Shown one piece after another: positions 1-8,823 of a stretch of DNA of 36,087 bases. The first letter of the stretch is position 1; the number at the start of each line of letters is the position of its first letter. The notes beneath the pieces were generated by a model, which saw only the letters and a list, made by a program, of their open reading frames with translations, ran no database searches and was not told the origin of the DNA. The stretch comes from Chara braunii (Eukaryota; Streptophyta; Charophyceae; Charales; Characeae), in contig BFEA01000302.1 of NCBI GenBank assembly GCA_003427395.1, positions 1,717,088 to 1,753,174 of the forward strand, written 5' to 3'. A program made the position numbers and the translations under genes.

Positions 1-430
1 CACCCAGCCCCGTACCTCCGCCCCTGCCCAGACCCCGCACCCCCGCCCCCGCTGCCAGGCAACCCCGGCCCCGCACCCGCTGGGCCCCGCCCCCGGCCCC
101 GCGCCCGCACTACATGGGGGGGGTGTAGCCCCGGGGCGGGGCCGAGGTCGGGCCAAAACTGCAATATCGCAGTTTGGCCCAGGGGGTGCAGGCTGCGGCT
201 GCGCACCCCCCTGTATTTTTTATTTTATTTTATTTTATTGTTTTGAATTTTTTTTTATTTTTATTTTTTTTAATACTTTTTTTGTCGGGGCCAGGGGTGC
301 CGAGCCCCGGCCTCCAGGACCCCCGCCGGGGCCCCGGGGCCGGGGCTCGACAACCCTGGGCACAACCCTTATTGGTCGGTGCCATCAGCCACTTCGGTTG
401 GCATACGAGCCCCAAAAGTTGCGTCAGCAT
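1..430. repeat. GC-rich hairpin-bearing repeat, left part outside window
   Basis: This block starts with C/G-rich low-complexity DNA, passes through T-rich DNA (about 215-280) and ends GC-rich. It holds three inverted repeats: 150-162 with 169-180 (one bulge, 6-nt loop), 182-189 with 203-210, and 302-312 with 338-348 (11-bp perfect GC stem). A short stretch near 415-430 resembles 1467-1486 inside the TTAA element (CCAAAAGTTGC shared), so it may be a related transposon end. No protein is convincing here; the small open frames come from base composition. I infer a mobile-element remnant of unknown class. Confidence 0.4.
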
Positions 431-479
431 GCTTTTGCACTTGGTCGTGCTTCAGTAAGTCTCCTCTCAAGGAAGCTTT

Positions 480-790
480 GGAGTCCTTTTCCTTTCAAAA
501 AGGTTGGGAGGTAATGGTGGTTTTGAATGAGAGGACAACCTGTGGAAGGAGTGGTTATTAGGTAGTAGAAGGACATTGCGGGACCAAGACAAAGTTGTTT
601 GGAAGATAAGGGACTTCAACGTCTTGTACCTATCAGTTCTATTATGTTGTTCTCCATTGCTTCCACACAATATTATCTTATTCATCCAGTTCACGGGTTT
701 CCTCCTTGGGACTACCCAAATTCCATTGAAAGTTTATATTATCTCGATATGAGTTTCTGACCCTCTTTCCCCTTCAACTCTTATATAGCT
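480..790 (+). pseudogene. LINE ORF2 C-terminal fragment (degenerate)
   Basis: The nucleotides at about 571-640 (starting GGGACCAAGACAA) align with 3780-3845 of the plus-strand LINE fragment, and more weakly with the ORF2 region of copy A around 29700. The reading frame is broken by stops. It is about 300 bp and lacks the catalytic domains, so it is a dead piece of the region between reverse transcriptase and the C-terminal zinc motif. The TTAA transposon at 849 lies just downstream. Confidence 0.45.
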
Positions 791-850
791 CTCCCGGTTT
801 TGTGGGTCTTAAACCACAACTCTTACGTAACTTTCCCAGATTCATGGGTT
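768..850. repeat. Two degenerate ~41-bp tandem units
   Basis: Two imperfect units, each beginning CTCTTA, continuing through a CCCGG or CCCAG stretch and a TGGGT box, and ending with TTAAACCACA or TTAAACCACC, lie next to each other. The second unit supplies the left terminus of the TTAA transposon at 849. The first, with TTAA at 809-812, looks like a decayed duplicate of that terminus. Confidence 0.4.
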
Positions 851-1532
851 AAACCACCAGTACTTCTGAGTCACTTTTCTCAGGTGCTGGAAACGTGCAG
901 CGCACTGCAAAAAATGAACCAGCATAGCCCATCTTTGAGATAAGGTTAACAACAGTCGTATTTTTCATCACCACTTCAGGACACCCTTCACGAGTTCAGG
1001 ATGCAGCCTGCCTAAACAGGTGGTTTTCAGGGTCTTCGGACCTTTCACCACTTCAGGACCATTCAGTTCTGAAAATCCTAAATGGTCCTAAAGTGTTGAA
1101 AACTCCGAAGACCCTGAAAACCACCTGTTTAGGGAGGCTGCATCCTCAAGTGATGAAGGGTGGTTTTCATGGTCTTCGGACCTTTCACCACTTCAGGACC
1201 ATTCAGGATTTTCAGACTGCCCAACTCTCACTTGACCACTTTAGGACACCCTTCACCACTTCAGGATGCAGCCTGCCTAAACAGGTGGTTTTCAGGGTCT
1301 TCGGAACTTTCACCACTTCAGAACCATTCAGGATTTTCAGACTGCCCAAAACTTGCACTTCAGGATTTTCATTTCTGAATTTTCAGCTACCCGATAACCG
1401 CTTGTGCCTTCTTTTGGCTGGTGCCGCCGGTCATTGCCAGCCATTTTACTCCGCCGGCCAAGCTCCAAAAGTTGCATCAACATGCAAGCCACGACTTGGC
1501 AGAAATGCCTGGGAAATGTACTGGTGGTTTAA
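849..1532. mobile_element. TTAA-flanked TIR transposon (non-autonomous, foldback interior)
   Basis: The ends are TTAAACCACCAGTAC at 849 and its reverse complement ending at 1532, a perfect 15-bp terminal inverted repeat including TTAA. TTAA can be read as the target-site duplication. The interior (684 bp in all) has no transposase. It holds an 82-bp module in three copies (982-1063 plus, 1081-1162 inverted, 1247-1328 plus), which gives a large foldback hairpin. An open frame from 1093 runs through the repeats and past the element's end, so I treat it as chance. The same termini occur at 13315, 15121 and 18072. Confidence 0.8.
982..1340. repeat. 82-bp module in plus/minus/plus arrangement (hairpin)
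   Basis: Copy 1 (982-1063) and inverted copy 2 (1081-1162) are separated by only 17 nt and match over nearly the whole length, so a transcript could fold into a stem of about 80 bp. Copy 3 (1247-1328) repeats copy 1 directly. A partial fourth copy lies at 1161-1204. The shared core contains CTAAACAGGTGGTTTTCAGG. Confidence 0.85.
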
Positions 1533-1544
1533 TTCTTACTACAT

Positions 1545-1930
1545 CCAAAACTCCTTATGCCTGCTGAAAACCGAAGGCATTTTCTTTCCTATGATGGTAG
1601 ATTGGGGGAACAAAACCCAGGGATTGCAGATCCACTATCAAGAGGGGCGCCCACCAGAATCCCCAAAGATCCCCTACCTGCCCCCTGAAGCTCTAATCAG
1701 GGTTCTTGTAGTGTCTATGACAGCTGTTGGGAGACATACAACCAATGACGAATGAACATCCTCCCCGGCTCTATCCAAACTATCTCACTAGAGGAACAAA
1801 CGCATCTCTATCGTCGGTAGGACCTTGGTAATCAACAATGTGATATTCGCCACAGTGTGTTATAAATCCTTGTTCTAGCTGTTGAGTAAAGGGGCACTAA
1901 GATCCCTTGAGCTGAAGGTGGCAACTTCTT
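1545..1930 (+). pseudogene. LINE ORF2 fragment, region after the RT palm
   Basis: The plus strand reads MVDWGNKTQG, then IHYQEGRPPES, and after a stop GRTLVINNVIF. This parallels copy A at 30567-30199 (INWGSKTQG, IHYQGRRPRES, GRALVLNNVIS). It is the thumb/connection segment of a LINE reverse transcriptase. It carries in-frame stops and ends at the poly(T) at 1928. The plus-strand fragment at 3480-4180 covers a later ORF2 section, so the two may be parts of one element split by the insertions at 1930-3480. Confidence 0.7.
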
Positions 1931-1984
1931 TTTTTTTTCTCTTTTTTTTTCCTCTTTTGTTTTTGGTGAAAACATCGGCTGCGG

Positions 1985-2110
1985 GGAGGGGGGGGGGGGG
2001 GGGGGCTGGTAAGAGCAGACACCCCCTCTACCAACCCCGTCATTTGGATGGCTCCGCACCATTGGTGGGGAGCTGCACCTGCTGGAAATCGGGTCCGGCG
2101 TCCAGGGTGT
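1985..2110 (-). mobile_element. LINE-type 3' tail fused to SINE-like body
   Basis: On the minus strand this reads the family tail: ACGCCGGACCCGATTTCCAG, then the CCCCACCAAT box, the TCTGCTCTTA loop and a G/A-rich end at 1925-1990. Just upstream on that strand it joins the CTCTACAACAC end of the SINE-like body (2110 onward) without a gap. A SINE body carrying a LINE tail is what LINE-driven mobilisation or template switching would give. Confidence 0.6.
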
Positions 2111-3075
2111 TGTAGAGGCCAGTTACTAAGCTCACATTGATCGTCGGAAGCTGTCAGCCATGGTTCGCCTGAAGAGACGAGGCTACCTCCCATCCCATCC
2201 TCACGTCAGTACTCCTAGCACACCCCCTATTCCTACTATCCTACCTCAGTGTGACCAGCACTCAGGACCATTACCCTACCATCGAGGGGAACTTGGACCG
2301 AACAGTAGTGACAGGCAGCAGGGCTAGTGACCCAGCCCTGGTGGAAGCGCAGTCGAACGAGCCTCGTCGTATGGGAATTTCGGACGCGAGGCTCAAGCAA
2401 TCACCTATTAGCCCCTAAGTAGACCGACTAGTAACTCACGCCCTCTCTCATCATCGAGACGCCTATTATTAGTTGGTTGTGACCTCCTCCCAGCCCTTCT
2501 TTTTTCCTGTTTTTTTTTTTTTGGGGACAGTGCTCCAATCTATTTGACCTCCTCCCAGCCCTATAGTTATGTATGTGTGTGTTCGGTATTGTAGGCTGTG
2601 TATGTTTGTAATGTGTGTGGACCCGTAGCGGACGCTGCCCCCCACCATGGAGCATCTGCGAAGTGAATACCAGTGAGAGGTGCTCCTACCACCTCTACCA
2701 GTGCCTGTATGAGGCATGTGTAGGTAGTATGTATAGGCCCCTAGAAGCACCTTGCCTCGACGCTGCGGAGGGGTGACCCTATGCACCCTTAATCTGTTGC
2801 CAACAAATAGACAACCCTCCTCTAATCAGCTAGGGCTGCCTCACTTTGTCTATCCTCGGTAGTAGACTGTCTCCCACCTAGTAGCAGATTCCGGTCATCA
2901 GCTAGGTTCTTCCTATAGGGACCGGAAGGGACAAACTGCAGATTCAGTAGGTGGTGGGCCATCATCCGTTCTTCCACTAGCCCCCAGCCTTGTCCTTCCA
3001 ATGTGCCTATCGTGGTTGTACCCTGTAGTCAGTATCTGGGGTAGTGTCTCTCATGTGTGTGTGTGTAATATGTGT
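2100..3075 (-). mobile_element. SINE-like retroposon, partial copy
   Basis: The nucleotides at 2185-2410 match 10385-10620 closely, sharing CCTCCCATCCCATCCTCACG and CAGTGTGACCAGCACTCAGG. TGTGTATG-rich text near 2570-2620 also matches 10860-10900. The element reads on the minus strand, with its 3' side on the left. Its expected tRNA-like head is not visible because a second copy's poly(A) end begins at 3075-3092. The small open frames are chance. Confidence 0.7.
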
Positions 3076-3082
3076 TTTTTTT

Positions 3083-3240
3083 GTTTTTTTTTGAAGCCAA
3101 GGTTGTTGTAGAGGCTGGATGACAGACATATGAGTCAGCGTCCCTTGACATTTAATCGTTAGGCCATGCACTATGTTGTGATCTCAGTTGTTATAGGGCA
3201 AGCAGTGCTGTTCTATAGTGGTAGAACTGTGGAGGGGGGA
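3083..3240 (-). mobile_element. SINE-like retroposon, 3' fragment
   Basis: Poly(T) at 3075-3092 is followed by GAAGCCAAGGTTGTTGTAGA, the reverse complement of the family's 3' end, also seen at 5426, 17545 and (opposite orientation) 23582. Only about 150 bp can be followed. The section at 3155-3180 weakly resembles the inner tRNA-like module of the full copy (near 11140). Confidence 0.55.
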
Positions 3241-3480
3241 CTGTGAGAGCCCAAACGTAATCAGTGGAGTTGCCTGGGAATCAGTGATTCAACCCAGGGT
3301 GAGAGGGGGGTTGGGTATTTTGGACCCGCACACATAGGTACGGGCCCTCGGAGTCCAGTGGCTAAAGAAACAATTCTTCTCATCTCAATGTCCATTGCGG
3401 GCCCTGACCCTCAAACACCTCGCAGGCCTGGCCCTGCCTTCCACCCCCTAATGTGCACCCTCTAACATGGCTAGAGAACC
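3241..3480. other. Unassigned stretch between retroelement fragments
   Basis: No coding signal, structured RNA or repeat family could be recognised. The text is G-rich at 3300-3320 and otherwise of mixed composition. It lies between a SINE-like 3' fragment and a plus-strand LINE fragment, so it is probably decayed LINE or target DNA. Confidence 0.3.
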
Positions 3481-4180
3481 ATTAGTGGTTTATCCCCCGA
3501 AAACTCCACACAGTGGATGCCGGGGGCGCAGAAGTGGGCTATGATAGAGATTAGCCCCCGAACCTGTTTTGCCCCTCCCTCCTTAAGGTCTGGCGAGAAC
3601 TCCTGCTCCCCGAAAAGTCCCCTCCAGATTGCTGGGAAGAGGTATTCAGACAACCGCTGTTCAATTCTGTCGTTCGGCACCCGCTGGATCACTCACCAAC
3701 AAGGGCACATCATGTGTAGTTCGGGCCCGCTACGGAAAAGCTGGGTCAAACATGGGGTCCATCGAGTAGGCGATTGATGGGACCAAGACAAGGGGGATTG
3801 GAAGTCCACAGAACAGCTTCCGCTTACAATACGGTACTATCACCGCACAGAGAGTGGCCTAGGCACACTCATTGAAGCCTTCCTGCTGTCTTGTTACCGG
3901 ATACTCGAGTGAGGGGCGATATGGAGGGAGTCAGATAGAATCAGTCTACGAGATGTTTTGGTGGAATGAGGGGCGATATGGAGGGAGTCAGATAGAATCA
4001 GTCTACGAGATGTTTTGGTGGAATACTACACAATTGACACGGCCGGATCCCCCAGGGAAAACCATGTTCCGTTCGAGTGACGGGGCATGAAAGACTTGTT
4101 TCGGGTCCGTGTTCTGGGGGAGGGGGAGGACACTTCTGTCTTCCAACTACGCATATGCATAAGATACAGAGGGTTAGCAA
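3480..4180 (+). pseudogene. LINE ORF2 C-terminal region fragment with tandem duplication
   Basis: The plus strand translates to GTRWITHQQG, KSWVKHGVHRVGD, a stop, then WDQDKGDWKS and later DVLVEYYTI. This parallels copy A (GNRWVTHTRGG, KSWVRHGVLRVGDLWD, VLVEYYTITKT). A 57-bp exact tandem duplication (3911-3967 and 3968-4024) repeats 19 codons in frame. The fragment continues to an FRVRVL motif near 4100, also seen in copies C and E. Stops at several points show it is dead. Confidence 0.75.
3911..4024. repeat. 57-bp exact tandem duplication
   Basis: Two identical 57-bp units lie head to tail inside the LINE fragment. The identity indicates a recent duplication or an assembly error. The length is a multiple of three, so the frame is kept. 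Confidence 0.95.
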
Positions 4181-4478
4181 CAGTTGGAGCAGGAAGTGAA
4201 GGTGGAAGGGATCAAGGTATGGTGGCTATCATGGAGACAGGGGTGGATGGAAGGGGCAAGGGCGGGGTGGAGGGTGCATAAGATAAAGGTGGGGGAGGAA
4301 GAAGGGGTTGGCTACGAGCATTGGCATAGCCATAAGCAGGTCCGCTGACCAATCGACCAGTCGCCAATCCATTGTCTCTCCTTGGGTATGGGCAGTTCCT
4401 TGCCCAATGCCCATGCTGCCCGCAATTGAAGCAGGCTCCGTAAGAAACCTGTTTATCACCCATGCTGCATTTTCTCAC
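4180..4478 (-). pseudogene. CCHC zinc-knuckle, proline-rich ORF (Gag-like?)
   Basis: The minus-strand frame starting at 4478 holds CFNCGQHGHWARNC near residues 17-30, an exact C-x2-C-x4-H-x4-C zinc knuckle as in retroelement Gag/ORF1 proteins and nucleic-acid-binding proteins. A basic stretch follows, then a long proline/leucine/serine tail. The frame is short (88 residues from ATG to stop) and its neighbours are all retroelement debris. I infer a Gag or ORF1 remnant. A small host zinc-knuckle gene cannot be excluded. Confidence 0.55.
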
Positions 4479-4489
4479 AGGTACTCTAT

Positions 4490-4790
4490 CTCCACTTCGA
4501 CGAATCTGGTCAGTGTAATAGGATCTTCAGCCTTGGTCTTCAATGCAACTGCAGACTCGTTCTATCGAGTAGATGTTTCTTCAAAAAACAAGCGTGTCCA
4601 CCATCCCATGAACTTCACAGTGGTTAACCCGCTACTAGTGGTTGAGTGCAGAGGACATCGTGCAACTCACCTCTATTCTGCCGCATCAGGGAAAGATTAC
4701 CATCTTTTTTTTCTTTTTTCTTTTGTAGCGGGGACCGGTCTGAGATATAACAGCAATGAGCTGGGAGTAGCAGAGATTACCATCTTTTCT
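4490..4790. other. Unassigned stretch
   Basis: Nothing recognisable. Two similar pyrimidine-rich patches, each following the text GAGATTACCATCTTTT or GAAAGATTACCATCTTTT (about 4690 and 4770), suggest a local duplication of about 80 bp. Confidence 0.3.
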
Positions 4791-5200
4791 TTTTCCCCCC
4801 CAGGTAAATAGCCCTTTGTGCAAGGCCGCTATCCCAGCAGTGGTGACAGAACCACCAGGATATGAGGCTGCTCCGTCTATTGGTGGGGAGCTGCACCTGC
4901 TGAAAACTGGGTCCAGCGTCCCTTAGATACATCGTTTGAAAACAATTTACAGCAAAGCAAAATTATCCGTTTTTTTGTAGAGCTGTACCCTTTCCTATGT
5001 TGTTTCCCCTGTTGGTGCCCCCTCTTACCCATAGGGCCACTAACATTACCCTTCCATCCAATTTTCAATTACTGAACCAGAATAGAGCCCTCCTTCCCAC
5101 GGCAGCCTCCATCTGATGTCCCTGATCCCTTTCCTCCACACGAGTTAGCTACGTCTGAAGTTCTGTGCTAAATCAACAAGCTCTTCAATCCTCACCTTTT
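4790..5200 (-). mobile_element. LINE 3' end fragment
   Basis: At 4868-4925 the minus strand carries the LINE tail (ACGCTGGACCCAGTTTTCAG, then the CTCCCCACCAAT box). The T-rich tracts to its left (4706-4730, 4787-4795) are the poly(A)-like side. Text to about 5200 should be the 3' untranslated or ORF2 end but is too diverged to align by eye. Confidence 0.5.
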
Positions 5201-5219
5201 TTTTTGTGGAGGGGGGGTA

Positions 5220-5400
5220 ACTAGGGCGCAGTCACAATTTCAGTTTAAAATCCAGTTCTGGCATCCCTCGAATACAACATATCCCCACCCAACCCTGAAG
5301 CTAGGTTGTATACATTCACGATTTTCCTCGCTTTGGCATAACATTCGTGAAATCGTGGCTGAAGAGCATTTTCAAACTGCGACTGCGGCAATGCCCTAGT
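5220..5400. mobile_element. Small TIR element (MITE) starting ACTAGGGC
   Basis: The ends ACTAGGGCGCAGTC (left) and, reverse-complemented, ACTAGGGCATTGCCGCAGTC (right) form gapped terminal inverted repeats that continue into a CAGTTT box. Total length is 181 bp with no coding capacity. A related element lies at 8824-9082. I cannot see a clear target-site duplication. It is a non-autonomous DNA transposon of uncertain superfamily. Confidence 0.65.
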
Positions 5401-5411
5401 TTTCCCTTTCT

Positions 5412-5472
5412 TTTCTTTTTTTTTGAAGCCCAGGTTGTTGTAGAGGTCAGACTCTGGACATATGACAGTCAC
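5412..5472 (-). mobile_element. SINE-like retroposon, 3' end fragment
   Basis: The T-rich run to 5424 followed by GAAGCCCAGGTTGTTGTAGA is the minus-strand 3' terminus of the SINE-like family. It is cut after about 50 bp by the Harbinger-like element, and its continuation is not found on the other side at 7622. Confidence 0.6.
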
Positions 5473-6041
5473 CTAGGGGCTCGTTAGACACTCCTTGAGG
5501 CGTCCTCAGGGCCGAAGGAAGTTTCCTTGGGGGGTTTGAAGGAAATTCCCGTCGTCGTTCCACCTATCCTTGGGGTGGTCTCCCAAGGATGATTCCTTTC
5601 GGCCACCAACGGCCATTTTCATAATATTATAGTCAGCCGAGGCGGGAAATGACTTGGTCCGTTGGGTGATGTCCGTCTTGCTACGGTGTGGTCCAGCTGC
5701 CGAAGGCGGGAAATTTTGAAAGGCACTGGTGACCGGAAAAAAAAACCCTTAAAAAGCAATGGACCTCCCCGTTCAAATATCAAATTTCAAATTGGGTGTT
5801 GGACGTCACGACGACAACGCAGGGCAGGTGGCGTCCATATCTGCGACGGTGGAAACGGGCATTTGCAGCGGTGCAGTGGAGTCCTCGTACGTTGTCACGA
5901 ATTTGTGAGTGCCTTGCGAAAGTCCATCGCCATCACCTCTGCATGCCGCCGCGCCTATGTGTTGAGTTGAGCACACGCGCGGATCCTCATCGGGGACTTG
6001 GCGCTGAGGTTACCGTGGTCGTGGCGAGTTGGTAGGCTGTT

Positions 6042-6623
6042 GTGTTTTCGCAATTCATGAGCATTGCAACACACGTGCAGATGGAAAGCGGCAGTGACGA
6101 CGGACATGCGAAGTTGACGACAATCAGGAAGACGGCCGTGACAGCCGTGCTCTTTCGTTGTCAGCAGGAGAGGGCATCGCACAGAATGAGAGCGCAGATC
6201 CGCGCGCGGAGGAGGAAGACGCTTCATCAAGTCCCGGTCGAAGGGCTGGATACCGTGGCCATCTCCGAGGCTGCAGTTCAGGTTTGCTGCGACATGGGTT
6301 GCAGTGTTCTTCCACGAGCAACGCCAAGGTGGTGGATGAAAAGGAGGACGGGGGGTGGGTGGGAGGATCTCAAGCAATGCGATGATGCGATGGAGGAGTA
6401 CTTCTGGGAGAAGCTGCGTATGTCGCCACGTGTCTTTCAGGCGATTGCGATTGCATCCGGTGTGGACGAACGCCCGCGGGATGCGCTGCCGATGTTGATG
6501 TCGACTACAGTCGGTGTCGATCCCTCGTCTTCTCCGCTGGAGGCCTTCGATAGAGGTCGGCCATCAATGATAGAGGAAGCACACGTGGAACAGGAGGACC
6601 ACGACAAGCAAAATTGTGACTAG
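6042..6623 (+). pseudogene. Harbinger (HARBI1-like) transposase N-terminal remnant
   Basis: The 193-residue frame includes RWWMKRRTGGGWEDL near residues 101-115 and EEYFWEKLRMSPRVFQ near 122-137. This resembles the N-terminal region of Harbinger nucleases, where an R-x-W-x-K-R block precedes an F-R-M-S-x-x-x-F box ahead of the DDE domain. After about residue 140 the similarity ends, and acidic/histidine-rich text repeated at 6937-7000 follows. The nuclease core is absent, so it is a decayed gene inside the element. The family call rests on motif recognition only. Confidence 0.6.
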
Positions 6624-7005
6624 GAGCAGCAGTGGCAAGCTTCAATAGCGGTCGATCATCAACAACACGTACGACAGGGTCGTAATTCTACAACGAGGGT
6701 GAAGGTCTACCGAACGGCGACGATGAAGGGAGCAGATGGTAGAGGACAGCATACGACACACACACTCTGACGAGTCGTACACCCTTGCATTGCGAGCCGG
6801 GCCGTGGCCTGCATGGTGGCTTCCGGAGTGGTCCACTGAAGACCATCTCTTCGCTTGTCGCCCGTCCATGCTGACGTCCTTCTTTGCAGACCGCCTCTTA
6901 AGTGTATGTCCAGGCACCCTGCTGAGGATGCAGACGTGGAAGAAGACGACAAAGACAAGCAAAAGGGTGACCAGGAGCAGCAGCGGCAGCCTTCGAAAGA
7001 CGTCG
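6585..7005. repeat. Imperfect direct repeat within Harbinger-like element
   Basis: Text at about 6585-6640 (GTGGAACAGGAGGACCACGA, then a GGAGCAGCAG box) recurs at 6937-7000 with substitutions. Neighbouring CGACGATGAAGG-like segments also recur. The interior downstream of the transposase remnant thus seems to be built from degenerate units of roughly 350 bp. Confidence 0.55.
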
Positions 7006-7146
7006 GCCATGAAAGGCAAGTGGGGAAGGGCAGTAGCTAAACGACGACGAATAGGGCTGCAAACGGCAGACCGCAGCATGGGACAAACACATTGCAACAT
7101 TTTTCATCGCGGAATAGAGTGGGCAATCGGAGCAAGGGGATGGATG

Positions 7147-7177
<31 letters not shown>

Positions 7178-7639
7178 AGGCCGGCTGAAGTATTCAAATT
7201 TGCCGACCGTTCGACCCCTTTCCGTTTGGCGGCACGCACTGCGAGGGAGGTCGACGATGTCTGCGCGGGCCGGCCGGACACCAATGGTTACCATTGGCGT
7301 AAGGTTCCTGGAAGCCAAACGTTGAAGACCCAAGATGTCCGTGCGCTGCCCGGTAGGAACTCCAATGGCCCAGCCGGCGAAAATTTATTGTCGATGTCAG
7401 GTGCCCTCACCGCTCTGATTATCGCGGATCCTTGACCGTCAAGGGACCTCGGGAGGTCCATTGGGGAAGGCCACCAAATGGCTGTAGCCTGAGGACGCCC
7501 CGAGGATTCCCCAAGGAAATGTTTTCATGCTTTTTTTTTTTCGTCTTCATCCCCGATGATAGGTGGAACAAAATTTTCCTCGGGGATCTACGCGCCCGAG
7601 GAGTGTCTAATGAGCCCCCTAGTTTTTATTTATTTTTTT

Positions 7640-7990
7640 AACCAAACATTCTGTTCTATTTGTGCTGAGTTGCAACTTTCAGTTCTGATTGCATCTCCAC
7701 CCCTTACTTATTGGCTCTCTTATGACCCAACAGAAGGGAAATGTGGCTGGGTCCTCCCGGTGGGGCCGCAGCAATACCCCTCCCCCTGTTTCCTCTCAGC
7801 CGAAGCCGGGTAATGGCCCCAGTGTTGTTCACAACTTGTACATATTGGACGCTGGCCCCTTTTCCAGCAGGTGATCCTCCCCACCAATAAATGGAGCTTC
7901 CTACACAGTGGGTTCTGCTGGGCAATGCTCTTATCACCCTCTACGGAACCCCCAGGGGGAAATGAAAAGAAGGAAAAAAAAGAAGGCATT
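7640..7990 (+). mobile_element. LINE 3' end fragment, plus strand
   Basis: At 7848-7905 the plus strand has GGACGCTGGCCCC, TTTTCCAGCAGGTG, CCCCACCAATAAATGGAGC and then the GCTCTTATCA loop motif. It ends in an A-rich tail at 7967-7980. This is the same 3' tail found in minus orientation in copies A, B, C and E. Upstream text to about 7640 is presumably 3' untranslated region. Confidence 0.65.
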
Positions 7991-8079
7991 TTGTCTCTTC
8001 TCATATGAGGACCTTGCCCTCCATACCACCATGGAGAGAAGTCCAGGTTTGGTTGGTGTTCCCCCCTACTATACATAGA

Positions 8080-8400
8080 GTAGCGAGAGGATGAGATAGA
8101 TGCGATAGATGCGGAATAATATACATAGATAGATTGAGAGAATATAGATTAGTTTTTTTTTTTTNTTTTTTTTTTTTAAAGAGAGGAAGTCTTGATGTTT
8201 TTCAAGAGATTGAGTTCATGATACGTGGAAAAGACAAGAGGGGAAAAAAAAAAGACTGCGATCTCAATAGATTGATGGCATCAGTTCTTTCAGTTGATCC
8301 AAGAGGATTTGCAACCCCATCCCAAGGCCAGTGGAACCCCATGCGGTGTGCCACCATCTCCATATCTGAACTGCCGTGCGGCACAACATGAGGTAATGTT
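8080..8400. other. Low-complexity and unassigned DNA with single ambiguous base
   Basis: A GATA-rich stretch (8085-8150) runs into a poly(T) tract (8153-8177) holding one undetermined base at 8165. Nothing is recognised from 8180 to 8400. Confidence 0.5.
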
Positions 8401-8429
8401 CTATCGCAGTTTTTTTTGTTTTGTTCCCT

Positions 8430-8800
8430 AGTGGCCCTGGCCTTCAGGGATGATTTCCCACAGTAGGAACAAGGGGGAAAGGAGGCCTCTTTGCTCTAGA
8501 TCTGACATCCAATCAGGGGTGGGGAGGCAGCTGTGGAGAATCTGCCACTTCAGCACCCTATAGCTGGTGGGCATCAATCTAGCATACCTAGCCCATGAGC
8601 AATTGGTAAGGTTTCCTTTTACCACTGGTGATTCTTTGGCTCGCCTACTGACTACACCTTCCTGGGTAGGCTGAGTGGCATTGCAAGATCTATAACCCCT
8701 TTTCACTGTGTGGTCCCATAGCAGTATCGGCTGATTGCCAGGCCACTCCCATTCTTTGGGGTCAAATGGCGGTCTTGCGATGGATGTGGATGGCTCAAAA
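8430..8800 (-). pseudogene. LINE ORF2 C-terminal fragment
   Basis: The minus strand reads FDPKEWEWPGNQP and later SYRVLKWQILHSCLP. The DPKEWEW box matches DPNEWVW in copy C (near 26200) and DPVEWTW in copy A (near 29330), and lies shortly before the C-terminal zinc motif in these LINEs. The frame is open for about 120 codons and then stops. A T-rich run at 8407-8425 may be its poly(A) side. Confidence 0.6.
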
Positions 8801-8823
8801 GCCTCTTTTTTTTTCCGAGAAAA

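Larger units (their letters stand above)
5476..7618 (+). mobile_element. PIF/Harbinger-like DNA transposon (defective)
   Basis: The terminal inverted repeats are GGGGCTCGTTAGACACTCC (5476-5494) and, at the right end, the complement of GGGGCTCATTAGACACTCC ending at 7618. They differ by one base. They are flanked by the 3-bp duplication CTA (5473-5475 and 7619-7621). Three-base duplications and GGG-starting ends fit the PIF/Harbinger superfamily. The interior carries a transposase-like N-terminal fragment (6042-6623), then imperfect repeats of its own 3' part and a 29-A run (7147-7175). No DDE core is present, so it cannot be autonomous. Confidence 0.85.

Noticed and set aside
174-458. Small membrane-like protein
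   Set aside because: The hydrophobic part is a translation of T-rich low-complexity DNA inside a hairpin-rich repeat.
1093-1755. 220-codon plus-strand frame
   Set aside because: It runs through the inverted 82-bp modules, crosses the TTAA transposon end and continues into a LINE fragment. A real protein would not follow these boundaries.
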